A stretch of DNA of 64,000 bases from Azolla caroliniana. Its lineage: Eukaryota; Polypodiophyta. This document shows positions 32,139 through 41,879 of this stretch, in pieces. Below the pieces are notes generated by a model that saw nothing but the letters and a program-made list of their open reading frames with translations, was not told the DNA's origin and ran no database searches. Position numbers and translations under genes: made by a program. The stretch covers positions 16,616,001-16,680,000 of the forward strand of contig JBHGNT010000008.1 of assembly GCA_043228905.1 (NCBI GenBank), given 5' to 3'. The stretch's first letter is position 1. Each line of letters starts with the position of its first letter.

Positions 32139-35100
32139 TCACTCCGGCATGGGATGTCTTACTAGTCCGACCCGCTTCCGGCATGCATCCAACTTGTCGA
32201 GTATCAGTACTTTGGTCAGCATATCTGACCCGTTCTCGGCCATGTGGATCTTCGTCAGCGCGAACTCCTGGTCATCTACTCTTTCCCGGATCCAGTGATA
32301 CCTTCGTTGGATATGCTTCATCCGGGAATGGTAGGCCGCATTCTTAGCAAGGTGGATGGCACTTTGACTGTCGCAATAGAGCCGATATTCATCTTGCCGG
32401 ATACCAAGCTCTCCGATGAAGTCCTTCATCCATAATATTTCCTTGCCGGCTTCCACAGTCGCCATGTACTCCGCCTGCGTAGTTGACAACGCAACCGTCT
32501 TCTGCAGCCTCGACTGCCACGAAACAGCTCCCCCTGCATATGTCATTACATACCCGGATGTAGACCGGCTGGTATCCACATCAACCGACATGTCCGAATC
32601 GGTAAAACCATCAAGTTGAGGTTTTCCAGAGCCGAATATTCAAAGTTCCCTTCAAGTACCGGAGTATCCATTTGACCGCGTTTCAGTGCTCCTTGCCGGG
32701 ATTGCTCATAAACCGGCTCACCACTCCGACTACGTAGCCTATATTCGATCGGGTACACACCATTACGTACATCAAGCTCCTGACGGTAGAGGCATATGGG
32801 ACCTTCATCATATCAGCCTTCTCTGCTTTCGTCTTCGGGCTTTGCTTACCGGATTATCTGCAGTTTGCCGGGAGTGTCGATCCGACCAGTTTCGCATCTG
32901 TCATGTTGAACCGGTGAAGTACCTTTGTCACATACTTCTCCTGTGACAGCCACAATTGCTTCACTGACCGGTTCCAGATAATATGCATCCCCATCATCTG
33001 TCTTGCTGGACCCAAGTCTTTCTTTGAGAAGGTCCGGTTGAGAGCCTTCTTCAGCATCCGTATTTTGGCTTGGTCCCGTCCGACGATCAACATGTCGTCC
33101 ACGTACAGAAGGAGTATCAGGAAGTCGCCTCCTTCGAACTTCTTCACAAACACGCAGTGATCGGCCTGCGTCTTGTGGTACCCTTGATCGGTCATGAAGG
33201 AGTTGAACTTCCGGTACCATTGCCGGGGGGCCTGCTTCAACCCATAGAGGCTCTTCTTCAACCGGCAAACCAGGTGCTCCTTCCCTTTCTCCACGAATCC
33301 TTCTAGTTGTTGCATGTAGATCTCCTCTTCTAGGTCGCCGTGAAGGAATGTCGTCTTCACGTCCAGCTACTCTACCTCGAGGTCCATGCTTGCCGCTATA
33401 CTCAGCACCGTCCGGATGGAGGTCGTCTTTACTACTGGGGAAAATATCTCGTTGAAGTCCACGCCCTTCTTCTACTGGAACCCCTTCACCACGATCCTAG
33501 CTTTGTATCTCAGGGGGTTGCCGACATCTCCCGGTTTCAACTTGTACACCCACTTATTTCAGAGTGCCCGCTTTCCTTTCGGCAACTCCACCAATTCATA
33601 CATATGGTTCTCATGCAGGGAATCCATCTCATCCTGTATGGCACTTAGCCATTTGCGGTTGTGGGTGTCATCCTTCACCTCTACGAAGCTTTCTAGCTCC
33701 CCCTCATCGGTTAGTAGCACATGCTTTGCATCCGGAAATCTCCGGGGGGCCCATCTCTCTCTGAGAGGATATTTCCGTCTTTGGGCTTCGGTAACCGGCT
33801 CCTCCATTTGCTCTTCATCCGAATCCCATTCAGGGTCTTGGCCGGTTCTGGTTTCGGCTTCCTCTACTTCTTCTTCTACCGGTTCGGTATCCTCACCGTA
33901 ACCGGCTAGTTCCTCGAGTGCTAACCGGTCTCTTCCCGGTTGGGTCTGTTCATCATAGAATTGATCCTTACCGATCGACTTAGAGTTCATTATCTTCTTC
34001 TCCGACTCCCAGTCGGCGAGCGTCTTGTCCTCCATGAAGATAATATCTCGACTCCGGAATACCTTCTTGTCGACCAGGTCCCACACTCGGTAGCCGAACT
34101 CATCGTCGCCGTAACCGAGGAATATGCATGGTCGGGTCTTTGGATCTAACTTTTCTCTCCGGTCCTTAGCTACATGCATGTACACGAGACACCCGAATAC
34201 CTTCAGATGCCGGTAGGACACTTCCTTACCGGTCCAGACTCTCTGTGGCGTGTCTCCGTCCAAGGGTACTAAGGGTGATCTATTTATCACATATGTCGCC
34301 GTCGACAATGCCTCAACCCAAAACTTCTTGGGTAGTTTTGCATGCACTAGCATACTCCGGACCCTCTCCATTATGGTCTGGTTCATCCTCTCGGCCAACC
34401 CGTTTAGTTCCGGCATCTTCGGCACGGTAAATTTGAGCCGGATTCTCTTCGAGCGACAGTACTCCTCGAACTGCCCCTGGTATTCACCCCTGTTATCTGC
34501 TCGAACCGCCTTCAGCTTCCAGCTGGTTTCTCTTTCCACTCTCGCGTGGAGTTCTTTGAAGACGGATAACACCTGATCCTTCGTCTTCAACGGTGTGGCT
34601 CACAGCTTCCGGTTGTGGTCATCTATGAACTTCACGAAGTACTGCAATCCGGCATGTGACTTCGTATCCACTTGACATACATCAGTATGCACCAAATCCA
34701 GTGGTGCATTACGTCTCATCGGTGGCCTCGATCGGAAGGAGGTCCGGTTTTGTTTACCGGCTAGACAATCAGTGCACTTCTCCAAGTGCACGTTCTTCAT
34801 TGGAATGAGGTTGTCGTCTACAAGCCTCTTCATCCCCTTCTCGCTCATGTGGCACAATCTCTTGTGCCACAGCTCACCGGCAGTGTCGGATGCCACGTTC
34901 ACTTCTTCCGGGCATAATCGGGCATTCATCAGGTACAACGTGTTGACCTTCCGGGCCCGAGCCACAATCAGGCTCCCTTTGCTGAACTTCATAACACCGT
35001 TCCGGATGCTACCCGTGTAGCCTTCATCATCTAGCCGACCGGTTGATATTAGGTTCAGATGAACCTCCGAAACGTGTCGGACATCCTTCAACAACAGCTT

Positions 35101-36174
35101 GCATCCGGTTGGTGTTGTCAGCCACACGTCTCCTATGCCGACAATTCGGCATGTACCTTCATTCCCCATCCGGACACAGTCGTTATCACCGACTGAGTAG
35201 GATGAGAAGCACTTCCGGTCCGGGGTAAGGTGGAACGACGCTCCGGAGTCGACCACCCAGGTCATCTCGTCGCCAGCAAGGTTTATCTCACTCTCCTCGG
35301 TGATGAGCATAAACTCTTCTTCACTTGCCGCCATTGCCGTTGTTCCCTTCCGGTCCGGTCCCCTCTGGTCTTTACCGTTCCAGTCCGGTGTCCGCTTCGA
35401 ATGGGTGTCACCGGTTTCCTTGTCTTTACGGAAATGCCGACAATTCTTCTGGAAGTGTCCCGGCTTGCCGCAATAGAAGCAAGTAGGCCTCCCCCTTGAC
35501 TTTGACCGTGTCCCCGACTTTTCCCGGTTCTGGGGGCTACGGTTCCTTTGTCTTCCGCGTTCCGATTCAGTAAGGAGCACTTTGGAGTCGGAGCTCATAT
35601 CCTTATCTTTCCGACGCGCCTCCTCATCTAGCAAGCTCGACTTCACTCTTGCTAGGGATAACCGTTTCCCTTCCGGCCCAGCATTGCCCAAAGTGACAAC
35701 TAACGTCTCCCAGCTATTCGGGAGGGAACCGAGTAGGAGTAGTGCTAGTACCTCATCGGTGAGAGGTACTTCCAATGATGTTGCCTGGTGTATCAGCCCC
35801 TGGAAGGAATTCATGTGCTCAACCATGCTGGAGCCATCTTGGTACCAGAATCTTACCAGCTTCCGGAATAGTGAAACCTGGTTAACAACATTTTTGTTTT
35901 GAAACATAATGTCGATTTTCTCCCAGAGCTCATGAGCCTTGCTCTCTTCATTGAAGTTGTTGTATAGGCTCATGTCGATGAAGCACCGTATGTAAGCCGT
36001 TGTCTTCATGTGCATCACCTCCCATATCGTGGCGTCGATTTTGTCCGGTCTCTTGTCCCCAAATTGAACCGGCAACCAAAGATCTTTAACCACAAGCATG
36101 TCCCTCATCTTCGACTTCCACGCCAAATAGTTGGAGCCGGTGAGTTTGAACATGCCTCCCAACGAGTCGTCCAT
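32139..36174 (-). pseudogene. Copia-2 gag-pol polyprotein, decayed
   Basis: From ATG at 36174 the order is gag (MDDSLGGMFKLTGSNYLAW), CCHC zinc knuckle (CFYCGKPGHFQKNC), protease (WVVDSGASFHLTP), pre-integrase HHCC (ELWHKRLCHMSEKG, CTDCLAGK), integrase (LVHTDVCQVDTKSHAG, then DNRGEYQGQFEEYC, NGLAERMNQTIMERV), RT ([28 protein letters not shown]) and RNase H (DTSRSTSGYVMTYAGGAVSW). A TGA replaces the Trp seen in Copia-3 near 34,597, another TGA replaces an Arg near 33,559, and a region around 32,600-32,850 is frameshifted. Integrase second Asp context N-R-G for N-G-G is also altered. Confidence 0.9.
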
Positions 36175-36189
36175 TTTCTGTGTCGTTTC

Positions 36190-36201
36190 GCTCTGATACC
36201 A
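36190..36201 (-). promoter_or_regulatory. Copia-2 primer-binding site
   Basis: Minus strand reads TGGTATCAGAGC, the standard plant Copia site complementary to the 3' end of initiator tRNA-Met, three bases inside the 5' LTR end. Confidence 0.95.
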
Positions 36202-36204
36202 CTT

Positions 36205-36983
36205 TGACAGGAACTACACGCTCCCTTCGAACAACGCTCGGCCACCACCGAGCCTAGAATAAAACACAGAAAACAGGGAATGGAACACAACACGATAGAG
36301 AGAAGAGTACATAGGATGTTTACGTGGAAAACCCAAACTCGGGAAAAAACCACAGCAGCCCATAGGCCGCAAACTATCACTATGTCAGAATGTACAATAA
36401 GAAAGCACTAAGGCCACGACCTCGAGCTTGCTATCTTCACCACAGGCGGAGGTTACAATCAGAGGCAACGACCTCTTCCTCTCTCTCTCACTCTCTCTGT
36501 ACACAGTTGCGTGCTCTAATCTTGCGCCAACAAGAATGACAACAACTCTCATCATAAGTTCGCCCTAAGTCATATTTATACTAGTATGACTTTTCGGCTA
36601 TTTACAAATATAGCCACGATGGACTCTCAAAAACATATTTACAAATATGTCTCTTCATTCGATTCTCACCGAGCCTGCATCATCCGGCACTTGTTGGGTA
36701 CTCGTCATCCGGTTCTCACCGGGTCTTCACCATCCGGATCTCTGTAGCCGGGTACTCGTCATCCGGTTCTCACCGGGTCTGCACCATCCGTCTCTCCGTA
36801 GCCGGGTACTCATCATCCGGTTCTCACCGGGTCTGCACCATCCGGCTCTCCGTAGCCGGGTACTTGTCATCCGGTTCTCACCGGGTCTTCACCATCCGGA
36901 TCTCCGTAGCCGGGTACTCGTCATCCAGTACTCACCGGGTCTGTTCTTCTCACTTCCCATTCGGAGGGACCTATTTCCTAACA
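36205..36983 (-). repeat. Copia-2 5' LTR
   Basis: Same ends as the 3' LTR with one extra 54-bp minisatellite unit (36,650-36,945 holds about five and a half copies). TATA-like TATAAATATGAC lies near 36,575 on the minus strand. Confidence 0.92.
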
Positions 36984-37745
36984 GACCAATGGGCAGGCGG
37001 AACAAACAAACCAAACGCTGGAGCAATATCTCCGATGTTTCCTGAGTTATCAACAGGACGATTGGGCCGAGATTCTCCACTTTGCGGAGTTTGCGTATAA
37101 TAATGTTGTTCACTCCTCGACTCGAGTCTCCCCATTCTACGTTTATACCGGTTCTCAACCTCGTTGGTCGGTGATCGACACCTCGGAGCTACCTACCAAT
37201 CCTCATGTCGGGGATCATTTGGAGAGACTATGCAAGATCTAGACGGATCTCTCGACTCATCTTCGTCATGCTCAACAGACACAAAAGACTTACGCGGATC
37301 ATCATCGACTTCCCTCCTCTTTTGCCATCGGAGATCGAGTATGTGGCTCTTATGTCGTCACATCAAGACTACTCGACCGTGCGACAAGTTGTATTACCGG
37401 TAAGGTTAATGATGTCACGTTTCGCCTTGATCTTCCTTTGCATCTTCGGATACATCCAATCTTCCATAGTTCTCTTCTGGAACCTTATAAAGCAAACACT
37501 ACTCCCGATCGTGTTACACCACCGCCGCCCCTGCTTGAGTTTGACGCTGGCTCGGAGAATGAAGTTGCTGCCATCCTCGACTCCAAATTTGTTCGCAACA
37601 AACTTTACTATTTGGTCGATTGGCCTGAGCGAACGTACTTGGGAGCCTGTCAAGTATGTCGCCAATGCTCAGGATCTTCTTGTTGATTTTCACCGATAGT
37701 ATCCCAATAAACCCGGTCCTCAATCAACATCAACTTGTTCCACTA
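36984..37745 (+). pseudogene. Gypsy-2 integrase C-terminus and chromodomain
   Basis: Integrase resumes after Copia-2 (LEQYLRCFLSYQQDDWAEIL in one register), then LPSSFAIGDRV, the GPY/F-side segment (VNDVTFRLDLPLHLRIHPIF, HSSLLEPYKA) and, at about 37,555-37,720, a chromodomain: EVAAILDSKFVRNKLYYLVD followed by W-P-E-R-T and a WEPV-like helix in the neighbouring frame. Frameshifts occur near 37,240 and 37,640. The chromodomain places Gypsy-1 and Gypsy-2 among the chromoviruses, which use it for targeting to modified chromatin. Confidence 0.85.
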
Positions 37746-37750
37746 GTCGT

Positions 37751-37767
37751 CTTAAGGGGGGGGATAG
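37751..37767 (+). promoter_or_regulatory. Gypsy-2 polypurine tract
   Basis: CTTAAGGGGGGGGATAG lies immediately 5' of the 3' LTR and is the expected plus-strand primer for DNA synthesis. Confidence 0.85.
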
Positions 37768-38209
37768 TGACATGATATGGCAAGACTCGACCCATGACCT
37801 TATGGTATATGGGTCGAGCTCTTAACCATCACACCATCTATTGTAATTAATAGGATATTATTTTCATTTATGCTTTATTATAAGAAAGTAATGTATATTC
37901 CAGATTTCACTGGAACATTCTAGAAGTTTCAGGATTACTCCTGAGAACACTATAAAAGAAGGCACTAGGCATTATGTTGAACCAAATTGGTTCAACGCCA
38001 TTCTTAAGCCTCTTAGCCATTTTGTACTTATCCTTCACATAATATATTGGTTGTTATCATCATCTCTCTCTCTCATCCTCGTTATCTCTCTTTTCTCTTC
38101 TCTCTTTCTCTCTCTCTCGGGAGTCTTACACAGTCCCGTCCTCTTAGTACTAATAGTACTGCTCTTCTTTAGTACTAAATCCATCTCTGCTTTAGTACTA
38201 TTCCTGACA
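37768..38209 (+). repeat. Gypsy-2 3' LTR
   Basis: TGACATGATATGG to ATTCCTGACA. About a dozen substitutions and small indels separate it from the 5' LTR. TATA box, palindrome and antisense tRNA-like module are all kept. Confidence 0.93.
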
Positions 38210-38214
38210 GCTAC

Positions 38215-38648
38215 AAGGAGTAGTCAAAGTCGATATTCAAGTGAGGTCTAGTGAAGACAAACCTAGATTGATGAAAGAAGGAAGACTAAAGTGCGTTAAC
38301 CATGGCGATGGTCGAAATGAAGGTAGCACATGTATGATGCATGAAGGGTTATGCTTCGGGAAGGCAGAAGAGGACATGAAAACCAAATATGGCAGTGCAA
38401 GGCTCAAACGAAGGATTTGGTGGTTTGGATGGTCTCCATGGTTATGGTGGAAAGAATGGTCATGGTGGCATTGGAAGAAGAGAGATAAGGAGCCAACGAC
38501 TTGGTTCAAGGTAGATCTTTATCATAGATAGTTAGCTTATGAAGGAAAGAAAATATTAGGACAAGGATTAAAGATTTCAACTAGAAGGATGCAACTGAAT
38601 AACACAATTGGCACATACCGGTGGATGTGCATGTTTAGTGGGGGTGAA
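38215..38648 (+). other. Probable continuation of the outer Gypsy element
   Basis: Joining 26473 to 38215 (one GCTAC kept) removes Gypsy-2. The sequence then contains a 96-codon frame (38241-38531) rich in Trp and basic residues (GSARLKRRIWWFGWSPWLWW) with no known domain, and ends in AGTGGGGGTGAA (38637-38648), which looks like a polypurine tract before TGTCGTGTAAATC, a possible 3' LTR start at 38649. That LTR start does not clearly match 24,400, so the assignment is uncertain. Confidence 0.35.
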
Positions 38649-38892
38649 TGTCGTGTAAATCTTCTAACACTATGTAATAATAATAATAATAATAAAATAA
38701 GTACTTTATATTAGCTTAATGGCATGTTATAAAAGATAAATGTTTCAGAAGATAGGGAAAATAGAATTATGATTTATCCCACATATATAGGAAACTTAAG
38801 GCTCTAGCTATATAAGCACCTTGAGATCCCTCATTTTTCATTTGTGCTAAGAACACTTTGGCCACTTTGTCTTGGTGGATGATGGTGGTTAA

Positions 38893-39240
38893 GTTCCCAA
38901 AAACCGGAAACCGGCCGGTAAGTAAAATCAGAAACTAGGCCGGTAAGCAAAACCGGAAATTGGTTGATAAGCAAAAACCGGAAATCGGCCGGTAAACAAA
39001 ACCGAAACCGGCAGGTAAGCAAAACTGGAAACTGGGCCGGTAAGCAAAACTGGAATTGGGCTGGTAAGTAAAATCGGAAACTAGGCCGGTAAGCAAAACC
39101 GGAAACCGGTCGGTAAGCAAAATCGAAACCCGCCAATAAGCAAAACCGGAACCGGTCGGTAAGCAAAATCGGAAACCGATCGGTAAGCAAAACCGAAACC
39201 GGCCGGTAAGCAAACCGGAACCGGCAACGAAGCCGGTGAG
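38893..39240. repeat. CCGGTAAGCAAAACCGGAAA minisatellite
   Basis: About 12-13 imperfect units of 24-31 bp built on ccggtaagcaaaaccggaaa. The minus strand reads as repeated FCLPAGF / FAYRPVSG peptide in several overlapping frames, which is a consequence of the repeat. It lies between the possible LTR start at 38,649 and the repeated LTR block at 39,365. Confidence 0.85.
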
Positions 39241-39364
39241 GCAGTGGCAATCGGCGACCGGATGGAACCGGCGATCAAACAAGGCTGGACAAAAACCGAA
39301 CGAATGATAGGATCATGTGGCTAATTAAAGTCAAGTGAAGAAAACTAAAGTAAAGGTCATGTGG

Positions 39365-39735
39365 ACAATCGCATGCAACTAAAAGAAAAAGCCATGCAAC
39401 TAAAAGTAAAAGCCATGCAACTAAAAATAGATGCAACTAAAAGAAAAAGTTATGCAACTAAAAGTAGAGGCCATGCAACAAAAAGTGGACATGCAAATGA
39501 TCAAGGGAGAACTCCATATAAAATTCCATTTTTTTTCCTACACTCATGCTCTCTCCATATTATTTTTTCTTTTCCTTCTCAGCTCCCTTATCTTATGGAA
39601 GCCATAACACTAAAAAGCCCTAATTTTCCCTACGGAAGCCATAAGCCCTAATTTTCCCTACAGAAGCCATATCTCTCAAACCCCTAATTTTTCTTTTCTA
39701 TAAATCTCTATAAGCTAAAACTTTTGAATCCCAAT
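39365..39735 (+). repeat. Second copy of outer-LTR sequence
   Basis: Matches 24,780-25,255 in the same orientation: ATGCAACTAAAAG repeats, the block around aaagtggacatgcaaatgat, tccatattattttttctttt, shortened TTTTCCCTACGGAAGCC repeats and TTCTATAAATC. It breaks off at 39,735 (after gaatcccaat), where Copia-4 begins, so its R/U5 end is missing. Position beyond Gypsy-2 supports it being the outer element's 3' LTR. Confidence 0.7.
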
Positions 39736-39984
39736 CTTGTGTGCCGCATTAGGTGTTCTGTCGTTACCTCTGTCGACATAGCTCCAGTAACCATGCCCAA
39801 GTAGGTACTGGCACATCTTGTATGACGAAGATGCGTAGTTGGATCTGTCGAGCTTCTCCACCGGGAGTGAGCTAGCCATTCCTCTATCCATTTGTTTTTT
39901 TTTGTTCTTTACAAAGGTTAGGTTTTCTTCTTGCAAAAGTGAATGTTGGCTGTAGAGGTTCTCAACCCTTGCGCTCTTATACCA
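39736..39984 (-). pseudogene. Copia-4 5' end: gag start and primer site
   Basis: From ATG at 39879 the minus strand reads MASSLPVEKLDRSNYASSSY, then YLLGHGYWSYVDRGNDRT, the N-terminus of a common Copia gag. It is cut at 39,735. Upstream TGGTATAAGAGC (39984-39973) is an initiator tRNA-Met primer site with one change from TGGTATCAGAGC. This is a different Copia family from Copia-2 and Copia-3. Everything downstream of the first 48 codons is missing. Confidence 0.85.
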
Positions 39985-40353
39985 TGTAGAAACAAGTAGC
40001 GTGCGGAAGCAATAGAAAACAGAAAACAGAAAACAGGTTTAATGGAGAGCTTAACAGTACGCGGGAGAGACACAGAGAGAGCACACAGAAACTCAATTAA
40101 AAAAATACTACTCAGTCTGTACATCGTATGTGTTCAACGAACACTTTTATACAAGTCCATACGGACTGACAGAAGTACGGTATACTTCAATGCTCACACG
40201 AGAGTCTGACACTAACTACGAGATATTAACTCCCTAGTAGACTAGCTGCTACTTGGCTTCCGGTTACTGCTTGATCCAGCTAACCGGCTCCCCAGCTCAC
40301 CGGTCATCCTTCTGGATGCCGATCCGGATCCGGTTGAGCTTGCCGCTCAACAA
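39985..40353 (-). repeat. Copia-4 5' LTR, R/U5 and promoter part
   Basis: The LTR ends CTACA at 39985. Reading up, a TATAAAAG box lies at about 40,151-40,144, with CCGGTGAGC-type GC-rich U3 sequence above it. The LTR start is not identified; the palindromic satellite at 40,354-41,058 is either part of U3 or flanking DNA. Confidence 0.65.
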
Positions 40354-41058
40354 TAGCTAACTAGCTATTGCGAGTAGCTAGTTAGCTATTAAGAGTAGCT
40401 AATTAGCTATCTTAATAGCTAATTAGCTCTTGACCTAGCTAATTAGCTACTATGAGTAGCTAATTAGCTACTAAGGTAGCTAACTAGCTATTGACAGTTG
40501 CTAATTAGCTACCTTAATAGCTAATTAGCTCTTGACATAGCTAATTAGCTATTGCGAGTAGCTAATTAGCTAGTGTCAATATCTAATTAGCTACTCTAAA
40601 TAGCTAATTAGCTCCTCACATAGCTAACTAGCTATTGCCAGTAGCTAATTAGGTACCTTAATAGCTAATTAGCTCTTGACATAGCTAACTAGCTATTGCG
40701 AGTAGCTAATTAGCTACTATCAATAACTAATTAGCTAATGTGGTAGCTAGTTAGCTAATAATAGCTAACTAGCTATTGGTAACTAGCTAGTTAGCTATGG
40801 CCATCTTCTGAGGTAGCTAATTAGCTATTGCAGTAGCGAATTAGCTATTAATAGCTAAGTTTAGTATTGGCAATAGCGATTTAGCTATTACTAGTAGGTA
40901 GTTAGCTATGCTCATATTCTGAGATAGCTAATTAGCTATTGCAGTAGCTAATTAGTTGATAATATCTAAGTTAGCTATTGTCAATCGCTATTTAGCTATT
41001 ACCAATAGCTAGTGAGCTATGATCATATTTTGAGGTAGCTAATTAGCTAACTAACTAA
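40354..41058. repeat. Palindrome-rich satellite, AGCTAATTAGCT units
   Basis: About 30 imperfect units of roughly 21-24 bp, each containing the perfect 12-bp palindrome AGCTAATTAGCT or the variant AGCTAACTAGCT, separated by short spacers such as attgcgag, cttgacat or acctta. No coding potential. The block can be read equally on both strands and could extrude many small hairpins. Confidence 0.9.
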
Positions 41059-41098
41059 GTTTAAAAATGAAAACAAAAGTTGAGATAAATGTAAATAC

Positions 41099-41156
41099 CT
41101 GAGGTACATCAAAAAGATGAATGGGATGCTCCTCTTATTGACTCCTTCCAACACGT
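41099..41156 (-). pseudogene. Continuation of the unknown HTH-like ORF on the far side of Gypsy-3
   Basis: Minus strand reads RVGRSQ-stop-EEHPIHLFDVPQ and then a good donor (CAG/GTATTT at 41098). It fits in frame onto the end of the ORF at 49361-48633 (KKDLFRK) when Gypsy-3 is removed. So the interrupted gene or transposon ORF has an exon end here. One stop codon lies in it. Confidence 0.55.
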
Positions 41157-41851
41157 TGTCGCGTTGTTACGCGCGTGCGTGGGGAACGAGGCGGGACCAC
41201 CGGGGTCTCGGACCGAGAAATAGCTGAGAAGGAGGAGAGCGGAAAGGCAACGGATGCACTTGCACACGCACTGACACGGGAGCACACAGGAATCACAGTC
41301 GAACAACACAGCAAAACGAGACGACTGGAAGTCCGAGTATATGAACACACATGTATATTTATATATATATCAAGGCGGTTACAACTAACAGGCTGGCAAG
41401 GCGAACACCGACGCCTGTTCACTCACACACACACACAGAAGAGCGAGATGGAGATCTTGCCGGAAGCACACGGGTGTTCCACGGAGCAGAGTCAGCCTCC
41501 CGAAAACCTGCGCAAAATAAAAGCTATGGAGAGAGACAGAGGAGAAGGGCTCGGTCCCAGTCCGGCAACACTTTGTCCTCTCTAACGCGCGATCCCTTTT
41601 TCATTCCTCTCCCTCTCTTTTATAGCCCAAGGAGGGAGGCCGTTATCACCCGTTACATCATATTAATTCTCTGTCCTTCGGACAGAGATACAATTCGATT
41701 CTCTCCCTATTGAATGTGTGCTACCTAGGATTTCACCTCAGCCGACTTGCACCTACCTACTTACTATACAACGAAAAGTGCGCTTGCGTGTAAGGGCCGG
41801 TTTACACATGCTAAACTCAGTTTCTGCCTAGGGACGGTTTTCTTCACAACA
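41157..41851 (-). repeat. Gypsy-3 3' LTR (full length)
   Basis: TGTTGTGAAGAAAACC to GCGACA on the minus strand, 695 bp. TATAAAAG at 41624-41617 lies in a 265-bp part (about 41387-41651) that is absent from the 5' LTR. Confidence 0.9.
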
Positions 41852-41879
41852 TCCGTCCCCACCTAACCGCGCATCCACC

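Larger units (their letters stand above)
31404..36983 (-). mobile_element. Copia-2: complete but decayed Ty1/Copia element nested in Gypsy-2
   Basis: Both LTRs (31404-32128 and 36205-36983), a canonical initiator tRNA-Met primer site and a polypurine tract (GAAGGGGGAG, 32130-32139) are present. Gag-pol between them is interrupted by several stops and at least one frameshift. The LTRs differ in length by exactly 54 bp, one unit of their internal minisatellite. It splits Gypsy-2 integrase between HPQT and the following D-Q-W-A-G. A clean 5-bp target duplication is not visible at the junctions. Same family as Copia-3. Confidence 0.92.
26474..38209 (+). mobile_element. Gypsy-2: Ty3/Gypsy chromovirus with nested insertions
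   Basis: Two LTRs (26474-26920 and 37768-38209, about 97 percent identical) are flanked by a perfect 5-bp target duplication, GCTAC (26469-26473 and 38210-38214). The internal order is primer site, gag, protease, RT, RNase H, integrase, chromodomain, polypurine tract. Two later insertions interrupt pol: a 938-bp solo LTR and a 5.6 kb Copia element; without them the element is about 5.2 kb. RT has an internal deletion and there are many CGA to TGA stops, so it is inactive. It inserted into the outer Gypsy element just downstream of its gag. Confidence 0.93.

Noticed and set aside
32286-36207. Plus-strand ORFs across Copia-2 and Copia-3
   Set aside because: They are antisense shadows of gag-pol; the minus strand carries all recognised motifs.
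38831-39282. Repetitive FCLPAGF/FAYRPVS protein
   Set aside because: Several overlapping frames give the same kind of peptide, as expected for a short-unit minisatellite.
23160-41058. Repeat arrays at 23.2-23.8 kb and 40.4-41.06 kb as CRISPR
   Set aside because: There are no unique spacers of constant length and no cas genes, and the DNA is plant nuclear.
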